Shown here piece by piece: positions 47,096-59,000 of a stretch of DNA of 64,000 bases. The DNA is from Maylandia zebra. Lineage: Eukaryota; Chordata; Actinopteri; Cichliformes; Cichlidae. The DNA lies in contig NC_135170.1 of NCBI RefSeq assembly GCF_041146795.1, positions 22,810,033 through 22,874,032 of the forward strand. Reading direction: 5' to 3'. How positions within the stretch are numbered: the first letter of the stretch is position 1; each line of letters starts with the position of its first letter. The notes under the pieces were generated by a model. It was not told the origin of the DNA, did not search any database, and saw only the letters and a list, made by a program, of their open reading frames with translations. The position numbers and the translations under genes are program-made.

Positions 47096-50000
47096 CTACA
47101 ATCCTTCAACAAATTTCTCTAGTGTGTCTCCCGTCGTGTCACCCACCATACCCATGTCACTACTCAACCCCCCTCGGTTTGGTGTGTTAAGCTGCGGGAG
47201 CATGGCGCTCTGCTCTGGTGTTCCCATGTGACCCTGCTCCATGGACCCTGACATGGGACCTCCTAAGCTGGGATGGGGAGAGTTGGAGTGAAGTGCGCCA
47301 TGCTGAGGTGACGGCTGGGGTTGTATCCGAGGGGAGGGACTGGAATGAGGTGCCTGCTGCGAAGGTGGGCGGGGCGATTGCACTGGGGCTGGAGAGCGTA
47401 CCTGGCTTCCCAGGGTATTTGCCATTGTCTGGCCAGGTAGGTGAGCTCCTGCCTGGGCTTGGCCTTGGAGCATGTGAGGCTGTGGACTCATCGAGTTGGC
47501 CTGTGCCGAAGAGCCCATCTGCTGCTTCATCATCTGATGCTGTTGCTGCTGAAGCATGCGTTGCTGGAAGTTCTGCTGTCCATCCATTCCCATCCCAGGT
47601 TGGCCCATTTGAGATGTGGGAGGGAGCGGTCCCATAGGCCCCCCACCTCCTTGCATAGCCATGTGCTGCTGCTGCTGCATACGGATATAGCTTCCTGGTC
47701 CCGGCTGCTGTTGGGGGAACTGCCCATGGGCTGGAGGCAAACCTCCCTGCTGCTGTTGTTGTTGCTGCAGCTGCTGCTGCTGTTGTTGCTGCTGCAGCTG
47801 CTGCTGCTGCTGCTGTTGCTGCTGCAGCTGCTGTTGCTGCAGCTGCTGTTGTTGCTGCAGCTGCTGTTGTTGCTGCAGCTGCTGTTGTTGCTGTTGCAGC
47901 AGCAGCTGCTGCTGTTGCAACTGCTGCTGCCTAAGAATTTGCTGTCTGCGGAACATTTGATTTCCGTTTGGTACCATCTGGCCTTGGGTGCCCATGGATG
48001 GCATTCCCTGGGGTCCCACCTGCTGAGGAGGCTGCTGTTGAGGTGCCATTCCTGGCCTTTGCACCTGGTTTGCCATGCCCACCATTGTGTGCATTCCTGG
48101 CTGGGATCCTAGCATGGCCTGAGGGTTCTGCTGTTGGGCCTGCTGCTGTGGTTGGTTGGCTTGGTATTTTGCCGTCCTCTGTTTAATGAAGGCGGCCATG
48201 AGGTGGGGGTTAGACTTGAGGATGCTCAGGACCTGCTGTTGCTGCTGTGGGGAGCTGGGTGATTTTAGGGTGTCCAATAGCTCCCGCAGGGCACTTGGAG
48301 GAATGTTACCCGGCATACCTCGGGGCACGTTTTGTCGCTGTGGTGTCATGCCCTGCTGTGAGGAGCCCTGTGTAGGCATGACCCCAGACATCTGGTGACC
48401 TTGCTGGGGCATCATGGGCCTCTGCATGGGCTGACCTTGCTGGGGCATTGGGTTTCCCTGAGGCTGCTGAGGGGGCATGGGGCCTTGTTGAGGAGGAACC
48501 TGTGGCTGATGACCCTGGGGATTCTGCATCCCCGGACCCCACTGGCCCTGCTGCATCACCTGGGGCCCGCGTGGCCCCTGCATCATCTGCATTTGGCTTG
48601 GCATGGGCCCCATCATGCGTGGGTGGTTCATTGGCATCCCATTCATTGCATAATTCTGTTGCTTCTGCTGCTGCTGCTGCTGTTGCTGCTGCGGCTGCTT
48701 TGACTTAGCTAACATCTCGATCTGTCTGGCCACCTTCAGGGCTTCCATCAATGACTCCTGCGGTTGCTGCTGCTGGCGAGGCTGTGGAGGCTGCTGTTGG
48801 TGCGGCATGTTGGGCATGGGTGACTGCTGTTGATGGAGAGGGGATGACTGAGGCCCCGGTTTACCTTGCGGCACTGGTGTTGGAGGCTGACTGCTGCGGC
48901 CGTTGCTGGGAAAGCCTTGGGACATATTGGTGGGGTTTGGTGGTTGCTGTTGTTGGGGCTGGTTGGACATGGGCTGGGGAGTCTGGGGTGTATTAGGCTG
49001 CTGCACAGAATTTGGAGTGTCTGGGGCATTTAAGGTAGGTGGAGATGGCATGGGCATACCCCTTCCAGCCATGGTGGCCATTCTGCGACGCATCATTTGA
49101 GCCTGCTGAAGCCTGTGCTGCAGCTGCTGTTGTCGAAGCTTGTGTTTGATGTTGAGACAGAAGGGCACGGGACACTTGTTCTCCTGACAGTGCTTGGCAT
49201 GATAGCAACATAAAGCGATGAGCTGCTTGCACACAGGACAGCCACCATTGGTCTTGCGCTTGCAACCTTTGGTGTGCTGAACCACCCTCTTCATCTTCTG
49301 GCAGGACGGCAAAGAGCAGTTGGCATTGCGGCACTGGCAGGCGTGCACCAGGGACTGGATACAGCGCTGGATACTAAGGCGTCGACTCTCCTGAGGGCTC
49401 TTGGAGGCCTCTCCACCTTGACCATTGCTGTCATCATCCAAGCCCAGACCCCACTTCACCATTTGGTGATCATGGCCTTTAGTGTGGTAGCAGTTAATGC
49501 ATAGGTCATAGTCCTGATGAGAGGGGAGAGAGATGACATTAACCTTAGTTAAAAATGTAAACTAGGTGTTAATTCAAAACCGATGCAGATGTTGCTTTTA
49601 AAACACGGTCAATGATCACAACTGTATCTTACCTCACAAACTGTGCAGTGCCAGCGAGTCTCGACATGGTGCTTGCACTCATTGCAAGTGTACACAAAGC
49701 GGTCCTGGCCTTGGTTGTGCAGCTCCACCAGCATGCACATTGTGCTCCATTTACACCTTCTCAGTGAGCTGAACTCCCAGTGCTTGTCCCTGGCCAAGGT
49801 CAGAAACGCATCACGTCCATCCATCAGGTCACAAGTCAGCAGAGGGTCAGGGTCCATGATGGGTGGCAAGGTGTTAATGACTGGCCCAGCATGGAGGTGG
49901 ATAACAAAAAATACCTGGTGGCAGGAGGGGAAGCAACACTGTTAGCTATAGGCATTGCTGAAGTGTAGTGCAATGTGACAAATTCCATAACTCTTGTGTG

Positions 50001-53000
50001 GAAGAAAATTTTCATGTGGAATTCAATTATCCTCAGGAAGCAGCACAGTAAGAGAGACGCTGCTCTGTACTTAGAATTTCACACACAACAATCTACCAAC
50101 TTTGTCTGAATTTTTTCCCCAAGCTTTAAAACAAGAGTCAAGTTACTGAAATGTTACATGAAATGAAATTTTATTCATTTAGGAGAGACAAAAAAAAAAA
50201 AAAATCTGTTATAGTTGCTAGGGTTTCCCACCTCCTTATGTTTCTCCATTGTGGCATAGAGCTTCTGGGACAGATCATTGGCTACATTTGGCATTCCAGG
50301 CTTTTTCTTATTGGCTCGACTGACGCTGCTCTTGTTTTTGTTGGTTTTCTTGTTATTCTTCTTTTTGGCATTCTTGCTGTCAGCTTGGGCTCCCTTGTAA
50401 AAAGACACACATGGACATTTAGAGAAGTTGAGATTGCACAACAGGCAAGATGAGATTATGCAATTAAGCAGAGTGGTTTATACAGTGCCAGAAAGCCAAA
50501 AGCATTTATATAATGGGTAGTTGAGAATGATACAATCTGGGGCGAGACAAAGGACTTAAAACACTGGGCTGTTGATTCTGGGATCAGAAGAGGCTTTCTT
50601 TCATTAATAAAAATATTCTGAATCCATGTATCCATCAAACTCACCTCTGTTGTCTCAGAGGAGGCTGTGTTCTCCTCCTTTTTCCTTTCTTCCTCTTCCT
50701 GCTCCAGCTCCTTGATGCTCTCCTCCAGTACATTAGGCCAAAAGTCACCCTCAAAGTACGGCAGCTCGTAGGCACTGGTCAGCCTGTCTTCTGTTGCCTG
50801 CTTGAAAATGTCCTGAACACAGACACACAAAGGCTCTTATCATAGAATTGGGCAACAAGAGCTTCTAATTGGGTCAAGTTGGATTTATGAAAAATGAGGG
50901 GGGGGGGAGGAGTCACTCCCATCAGAGTGTACATCAAGTCTAAGTCGTTTGGTAATAAATGTTAATTCACTGATATTCCAGTGTAAATGTGCCCATCAGC
51001 CACTCCAGAGTCTTACAAGATAATCATTTATATTCCTAAAGCAAACTACGTTAGTTCAGCTGAACAGCGTGGTAACCGCCTGCCGCCAACACCAGACTTC
51101 AAAATGTTAATTATAGCTGGGAATGTCTTGAGAAACATAACATGCACAGGTGGTTACAAAGTTATTTTTACTGGTATAATTTTCTGACCTTGTAATCATG
51201 TATGATTCTTTCAGCAAAAGCCTTGTCCAGCATTTTTCTGTACCACTCTTGAAGCCTTTTGGGCTTGGGGATCTTCTGGTCCGGAGGGTGGCAGTGGAAA
51301 ATATAGTCATCTCCTTCACTGGGTGGGCAGGCCCAAATGTGACCCGTCACATACCTGGTCAGGAATTAAGTTATGACTCACTTAGCACTTAGAAGAATTA
51401 AACATGCATCAATACATGACTGAAAGGAGCTAAAATGCAACACTGCATAAAGTTACTTTTTACCCACCCAAGTTTTTTCACATACTCCAGGTATCCTATT
51501 AAGATCTCATGGTATACTGCAGTCCTTAGCAAACGCGGTCTGAAGAAGTGAATACTGTCGAGGTATGATATGTAAACCCGTCTGAAAAAGAGATACAGAA
51601 TATGTGATGTGAGAATAATGCACACAAACTAAAAGGAAACTTAGAGCAATGCCTCTAACATTTTGCCCGTGTTACCTGGTATTTGGAAAGGGGCACTCTG
51701 AGCCGTACTCCTGGACGTGCATTCCGAAGAAACAAACGTCCACCCCGTCTATTTCCTCAAATGCAAAAAGTGCTTTGGTTCTGTAGGGGAAGCTTTCCAC
51801 CATCTCACCTGAGTCTACAAACCTGTGGAAACAGAGAAGGTGTAAGCAACAGCAGCAATGGACAGATCGAGTACACCTCAACGTATAGTCAGGGTGCTCT
51901 TAGAGCTTCTGGCAGAGGCATGTCAACAGCATCCTTGGGGAAGCTGGGGTCATGTAGTCTGAATGAACCGTGTACCACACCTCCATTGCTGACGCAGATG
52001 TACAGAACTGTGATTATAAAGTTGTTGGTGCCTGACGCAGTATCCGCCTACGATGGCTTCTGGCAGAAGATGGACATAAGTGAAGGGAGTTCTCAATCAA
52101 AAGGGAGGGATTCTTTCAAGACTGGTTAACTTGTGCAACTCTGAAAGCAGCTGACTGGTACTGGCAGAAGACAGCGTTCTTAGCCGCCAACTACGCCAAC
52201 TCGAGTGTGGGAGGGGTTTGGTACATAGAGCCATGGAACAAGATTCCCATAAGTCTTGAAGAAAATCTAGCAACCTCAAGTCAGATAACTCGGGAGGTGA
52301 AAGCAGTTCTCTGACCACACTGTAGGCCGTGGGGAGCCAGAGGTATCAACTTCAACAGGAAATCACACTTTTTAGCTTCCCTTCCCCTGTGGAGAAAAGT
52401 CCACCTCCATTCACAGGAGTAATGTGGTTTTCAACCTGGTTGCAGAGCACTGGACCAGCTCTGTGCCCTCTATGATGATAGATGAATGTGTGTGGGGTAT
52501 TGCCCCCAACTACTCTACAGATACTTTTGCTGACTTGAAGAAGCAATTCAACTGTGCCCCCTCAGGGGTTGCTTCATGATTATGGGTCATTGGGTTCATC
52601 TTTCTGGCAATAAGGTAGGCTTGTTTTCCACCAGGGCTGCCCTTTGTCTCCGATTCTGTTCATTACTATTATGAACAGAATTTCTAGGCGTAGCCAAATG
52701 GCACAGGGTGTCATGTTCATTGGTCTTAACATGTCTCTGCTGGCTTCACTCTGCTATGGGCTACAGCTCCCAGTGGGGATGTTTGCAGCACATTACAAAC
52801 TGGCATGGATTAGCGCCTCCAAGTCAGATGCCGTGGTTCCCACCCGGTAAAGGATGGATTTCCCACTCCAGGTTGGTAACAAGTGCCTGCCTCAAGCAAA
52901 GGAGGGCAAATATCTCAAAGATTTGTGCATGAGTGAGGGAAGAGTGGAGTGGGAGACTGAGAAATAAGCACAGCGTCTACAGTAATGTAAATGCTGTTTA

Positions 53001-56000
53001 AAGGTGAGCACAAAGGCAAAGCTTTCACTTTACTGGTGAATCTATGTTCCTACAATCACCTATTGGCAATAACTGAGTAGTGATAGGAAGTGGAGGAAAT
53101 TAGCCTCCTTCGAAGAGTGTCTGGGCTGAGGTCATTTTGGTGTGGAGGAATAAAGGCTCTACTCAAGCCCAGTGGAAGCAGTTGAGATGGTTGAAGCATC
53201 TGGCTAGGATGCCTCCTGAGTATCACCTAGATGAGATGCTTCGGGTATGACAAACCCAGCACATGCTGTAGGGATTGTATCTCTCAGCTAGCTTGAGAGG
53301 CCCAGACAGCTCAGACCTGGACAGGCAGTTTAAAATGCATTACTGAATGGATGGATACAACAGCATTTAAAAGACAAACTCAAGTCATTTGTGAAAAGAA
53401 GAAGAAAAAAAAAAGTAAATCAATTTTCATAAGATTAAATATAACTCTGATGTTTTCCGGAACCAATTCCCTTTCCACAGTCAGATCTTTGATATGAAAG
53501 TATGAACATGGAGATTTCTGTTTATATCTGAACAAATTGCATTATGTATCGACATTGTGACGTTGCACAAGGCATCAAATACACAAATGGACAGGCAAAT
53601 GGACTAGTTAGTCATATATGGAGCTTTTCTACTATACTTGAGACATCTCATTCAGCCATTCACACAAACACACACTTTTTTCTTTGTCTGAGTGCTTTCT
53701 ATCCAACATCCACACTCCAATGAACACACTGACAGCAACTCTGGCTTCAGTATCTTGGCCAAGGGTACATTGGCATGCAGACTGGAGCAGCCAACCAGCA
53801 ACCTCCGATTGGTAGATGACATGCTCTACCTTCTGAGCCAAGGCTATCCAACAACATTTTCCTAAAACTAGCACATCACTGGCACAGTGCATTCAGCAAA
53901 CGATCCAGGTTATTGCTCATAAAATGAAAAATATGCCTTTGGTGATCAATTACGTGATCATTGTATCTAAATTTGATTAAATCCTGATCAATAGTCCAGC
54001 TGGAGTGATGAGTCCCTATAAAAAAAACCTTTGGGATATTTGGTAATAACCCAAAATGGTGATCATTTTGGTGTTTGCTGTCATCATGCCATGGTGTCCA
54101 AGTTTGATTAAATTCTGCCCAATACTGTAGGAGAAACAAGCTCATCGGTCCTTCTACTCTATGAGCTGCAAAATACAAAAACTGTTCTCTGAGGCATTAT
54201 GCAGTTCAGTTTCTAGCTGAGATAAATGTGGAATCAGCCGTGTGATTGAAAAGATTGAAAACACAATGCTATTGAAGATTTATCAGATGCTTTTATGCAT
54301 CTGGACCCTCCAAAGGAAAAAAATTTTAAAAATAAGCGCTGTAAAGCAGGTGTGACACTTACCTAGACTTCATGCCAGGCTTAACCTCCACAGTTTTGTC
54401 AGAGCTGGCGACCACTCGCACAAACACCTCACCAGCTTCAGGGTGGTTCTGCCTTTTCAAGTACTTATTAACTCTGTCTTCAATGTATGAACCCAACCTT
54501 GTGGATTGCAACCCTTAACGAACACACAAAGACATGTTTTAAACACTGACATTCTTTGTCAGAAGTTGTTTTACTTGTATATGTAACTTACTCTTGGCTG
54601 AAAACTTGTTTTCCTTTCTTGCTTTACCAGACTTCTTCAGACAGTTGTCACAGATAAAACTGAAACGAGAATCTAATTATTTTTAGTGTCAACTAACAAA
54701 TATAAATTCTATGACGGTCAAACATTTCTTTTATGTGCTTGAAGATATTTGTCTAGCGTAGCAGTCAAGCTATACTCACCCTGACGGCCAAATGACGTCA
54801 TAGTGCAGCACACAGATCTGATGCATCTTTCGTCCACAGTCTTTACATTCAATATACCTACGATGACAAAAACATGCTTTTTCTTTCTGTTCGGTAAAAA
54901 GCAGCAAAGAAGCAACACTGCAGTCACACACATCAAAATGAAACTGTCTAGAGAATACTCACGGCTCAGGGTCCAACGTGTCATTTTTCTTCTTTTCAAA
55001 CTGATCTTTAGATATCATCCTGCACAAAAAGAGAGATCTTCATGTTAAATCTGTGACTATTTATTCCCTTCCAGAGAACAAGAGCCAGAAAGCAAATGGT
55101 TCCACGATGATCACGGGGTGATATTCAGACATCCGGGGACCAAGGAACTTACGTCTGTGGCTGTGACGGGTCATCTCCCAGGGTCACACTGTTGCCCTGG
55201 ATCTCATTGAAGCACTTCTCACAGTAGTGATACCTGTCGGCAATAAGGCCATATTTGGGTGAACTGCAGCCAGCACACACAGTAGCAGCACAGGCAAACC
55301 GGCGTACGGGTGGCAGAATGCAGAGTGAACGGAGCACACAGCAACAACCGAGGATGGAGCATGAGCAGCGGACAGACGGAAGGACACACACACATACACA
55401 CACACACACACACACAGGTAGAGGTACATGGTTAGTCAAAATGGTCATGATTCAGCCACTCTCATTCAAAGTGGAACAGAAATGTGGGGAAACATGCTCA
55501 GATGCTATGTTAAGGACATTAAATGATTGTCGTCAACAACAAATTCGTGTTCAACATCGTCATCGAACATGCATGCTGCAAAATCAAAACGGTAAAGACA
55601 TTTACACTGAAATCATTTATGAGAAGCAACATGCATTAAGAGTTGATGAATGGATGATCATGTCAGAAGAGACCGGAGTGATGATGCAAAAACAATTGTG
55701 CCGGTTCCTTTAAGCAGAAACAACATGACTAAATTCCCTTTAACAGTGTCCAAGTCTTTAATTCTAATTTGGGAAATCTTGAGGCATTTAGCATTGATTA
55801 TCTACAACTAAAGTGTGTTCCATTGGACTAATGTTAAGCTGCAATAACATATTCTGCACAGAAGGGGGTGCTTTGGAGCTCATTTCCTAGAAAGAAATTA
55901 AAGGGATAGATGTGAGGGATGGACCCATCATGCGTTTTGCTTGTCCTAATTATATGACTCACTCAACTCAAACTGTGGTGCAATACTCCTATAAAGGAAA

Positions 56001-59000
56001 GCCGGTGAGAATTATGTCCTTAGAGCAGGGGTGTCAAACATAAGGCCCAGAGACCAGCATTGGCCAGGTAAAAACTCAAACCCTGCCCACAGATTGGCTT
56101 CAGCGAAAAAGGTATAAATTTGGGACTTTTAAACTTGTATTAGACTTGTATTTTAATAGGTATTACAGCTTTTCCTGCTGATGAAGACCTCCCCATGGCC
56201 ATGTATAACTCAATGACAGCAATTGATCAGACAGACTTTTTTTTTTTTGGGGGGGGGGGTGTTACAAAACAGCAACAATAAATATTGGAATCGTACTTTT
56301 TTGAGTATCTAAGGGATTCAATGTGAAGTTAAACTTCCACACAAGGAGAAAAAGGGAAGTTTTATTGGTCCGGCCCACTTAAGATCAAAGTTTTTTTCCC
56401 ACATTCCTGGGTTATAGTTTTTCAGAATGGTGAATGTGAAGTGGGATCTTTAGTCATGCTGTACTTTTGAGGGTTTAACTTCACACCCACTTTGTATAAT
56501 TAATTCTTCACCTCTTTACCCATGCCAATCCCTTCAGCAGAGAAAGCATGCACCTTTACCTGTTCTGGTAGCTGTAGTAGGTGCTATCCCTCGAGATGGT
56601 GCACAACTGTTTGCCATAGCAACACAGTGTCTGTGGTGAGAACTCAAACTGCAGGGTGGGAAAAAAACCACAAAACATTAAGGTACACGTAAATGTGACA
56701 ATCAGCTTTCATCTAAAGTCAACAGCCAAATAAAGACTAAACTAAGGGTAAGTGACTTTTATCAGTAAGCAGAATGGTGTGCTGCCCTAAGTAGCTTGTG
56801 TTGACTATCCAGGATGTGCCATCTTACCTTCCTACCACAGCAGTAGCCCAGACCCTGCATGACAGGATCGATTTCTGCTTCAAACACTTCTGCCAGTTTG
56901 GTGCAGTACTTGTAGACTCGGGATGTTTTACGATTGTACAGCCACGCGTTGTTGAACATGAGCCACACATCTTCCACGTACTGCCACGGTTCCTGGTACT
57001 GACCCGTGTCCAGCTTGCGCTTGATGGTGGATAAGTCAATGGGATTCTTTACTATGTCAAAGTAGTCCTACAGGAGCAGAAGCAGGGAAGCAATTCCAGG
57101 ATTGAGCAAATGACCCATAACAATTCGAAGCTTTGAGTAAAGGCACATCATTAAGTATACTTACAGGGATACCCAACAGCATTGGATCTACAGGTTGTCT
57201 AAAAGGCAGGGACTCTGGGTCTTGCTTGTAGAGGGCTTCAAGTGTTGGCATTAGGGCTTGCCTCAGTTCCTCTGGCTTGAAAACTAAAGACAAGAATAAG
57301 CCCATGAGGAAAAACACATAAACAGCATACCTATGTCTAAAAATAAAATAATTATTAATAATAATAATAATGGATTGGATTTATATAGCGCTTTTCAAGG
57401 CACCCAAAGCGCTTTACAATGCCACTATTCATTCACTCTCGCATTCACACACTGGTGAAGGCAAGCTACAGTTGTAGCCACAGCTGCCCTGGGGCAGACT
57501 GACAGAAGCGAGGCTGCCATATCGCGCCATCGGCCCCTCTAGCCAACACCAGTAGGCGGTAGGGTAAAGTGTCTTGCCCAAGGACAACGACCAGGACAGA
57601 GAGCCCAGGGATCGAACCGGCGACCTTCCAGTTACGGATACGCTTCCCAACCCCCTGAGCCTGAGCCATTTACCGGTAGTTAAGGAATCGTGACATTCCT
57701 TAACTAAATGGACTCAGTACTGATCAGTGGCGTGCAGCTGGGTTTACAAATTAAATGCCTGGTGATGCAGGCATAAAATTGTGTCTTGTTCAATAGATTT
57801 CCACTCCAGAATTAGTTTAAATATTTAAATAAAACACATACACACAAAATACTAATACCCATAAAAAAATTTGACTTCATGTTAAAATGTCTGAAAGGCA
57901 AATGCTGTTCTTTTTTCAAAAACGCTGCCAGTAGATAATGCTGTTGATAAACATTGACAAAAGGGACGAATACAAAAAAAAAAAAAAAAAAAAAGGAATC
58001 GCACTTATATCACGATTAGGTGTCAATGATTACAGCCTTCTTGGGAAGTGACAAGTGGAACCTGCCTCTGACATCCAGGGCCCAGTTCTCTTTATGCTTT
58101 TGAAGTGTTTGCTGTCATCATGCCAGGAATTTAAAAAACCTTCAGAAAATAGTCTCTAGATACTTTTTTAAGTCTGGCAAAGGATTAAAAAGATGTACAA
58201 ATAAATAAATTGCTCCACCATGAGGAAAATGATCTACAAGTGGCTAAGGCTTCAAACAACTAGTTACTTTATCTGTTAAATTAAAACAGCAGCTCATTGG
58301 AATTCCACTATAAGAACCAGATTGCATCAGCCATTAGAGATCACATATGTTTAACATGTACAGGAGACATGCCAGAAAATTCTTTGTTGTCCTATTAAAG
58401 CATTAACGCAAAACTACAGTCTGCCAGTGAATACAAAAGAAAGGGCTTTTGACAAGAACATGCTCTGGACAAACAAATACAACAATAGCAGTCGTTAGGC
58501 TCGGACCAAAAGTGGCTTTTCAGAGGAAGCGTCTTGGACCACCTGTTAAGTATGATGGAAAAAAATCTTGTGGTTTGAGGCCAGCGACCTGCCTCCGGGG
58601 CTGGGCAGCTCACAGCTCAACTATTTTTGTGAAAGATAGGCTATTTCCTTTGAAATGTTGTGGAGTGATTTTAAATAGTCTATGCAAAACAACCCTCAAC
58701 AATAGAACATTTACAGCTAGCTAACATGTAGCTTTTCATCTGTCTGATGAGACTTGTGGACAATCACGCAAAACTCTTGCACAAAGACCGTCGTGCTAAA
58801 AGGGTCTAAACAAGATTTTGAGGCCAAGAGTGTACTTCCTATATACACAGAAAAGCATCCATTGATATTTTAGTGAAAGTGTTGTGGTGAGTGAGTGAAA
58901 AAGCCATTTTCCTTGTGCTGCTGTTTAAGTATAACACCTTTAACTTGAGCACTCTACCAAGGAAGAGCAAGCATTTGGGTGTTCAAGCGTGCTGAAAAAT

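Larger units (their letters stand above)
47096..49513 (-). other. crebbp: crebbp terminal exon: TAZ2, NCBD and Gln-rich tail
   Basis: This single 2418-base exon carries 805 codons. TAZ2 spans about 49390-49115 ([20 protein letters not shown] through [13 protein letters not shown]). NCBD, the nuclear-receptor coactivator-binding domain, spans about 48305-48155 ([16 protein letters not shown] and [14 protein letters not shown]). The rest is Gln, Pro and Met rich. The plus-strand open frames here are shadows of the repetitive coding sequence. Confidence 0.95.
51823..54362 (-). other. Largest crebbp intron in the window
   Basis: At 2.5 kb this intron is long for this gene. Most of it is a degenerate LINE (51880-53355), followed by a fragment of the AGCGCTTTAC repeat (53690-53870) and another diverged repeat (53930-54175). 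Confidence 0.65.
49633..54513 (-). other. crebbp: crebbp acetyltransferase and ZZ-start exons
   Basis: Exons from 54513 to 49633 encode the HAT domain: [80 protein letters not shown] and [18 protein letters not shown]. The Lys-rich autoinhibitory loop ([16 protein letters not shown]) is in exon 50393-50232. The ZZ finger starts in exon 49914-49633 ([18 protein letters not shown]) and finishes in the last exon ([16 protein letters not shown]). Confidence 0.95.
55234..56559 (-). other. crebbp intron with CA repeat and a hAT-like repeat
   Basis: It contains the CA microsatellite at 55386-55417 and an interspersed repeat at about 56026-56400. The rest is unremarkable. Confidence 0.6.

Noticed and set aside
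47441..48112. 223-codon plus-strand ORF made mostly of Leu
   Set aside because: It is the antisense reading of the crebbp CAG/CAA polyglutamine region. The minus strand carries the conserved protein.
47096..49513. EP300 rather than CREBBP
   Set aside because: The C-terminus ends [15 protein letters not shown], the CREBBP ending. EP300 ends differently, and trap1 lies next door as it does for CREBBP.
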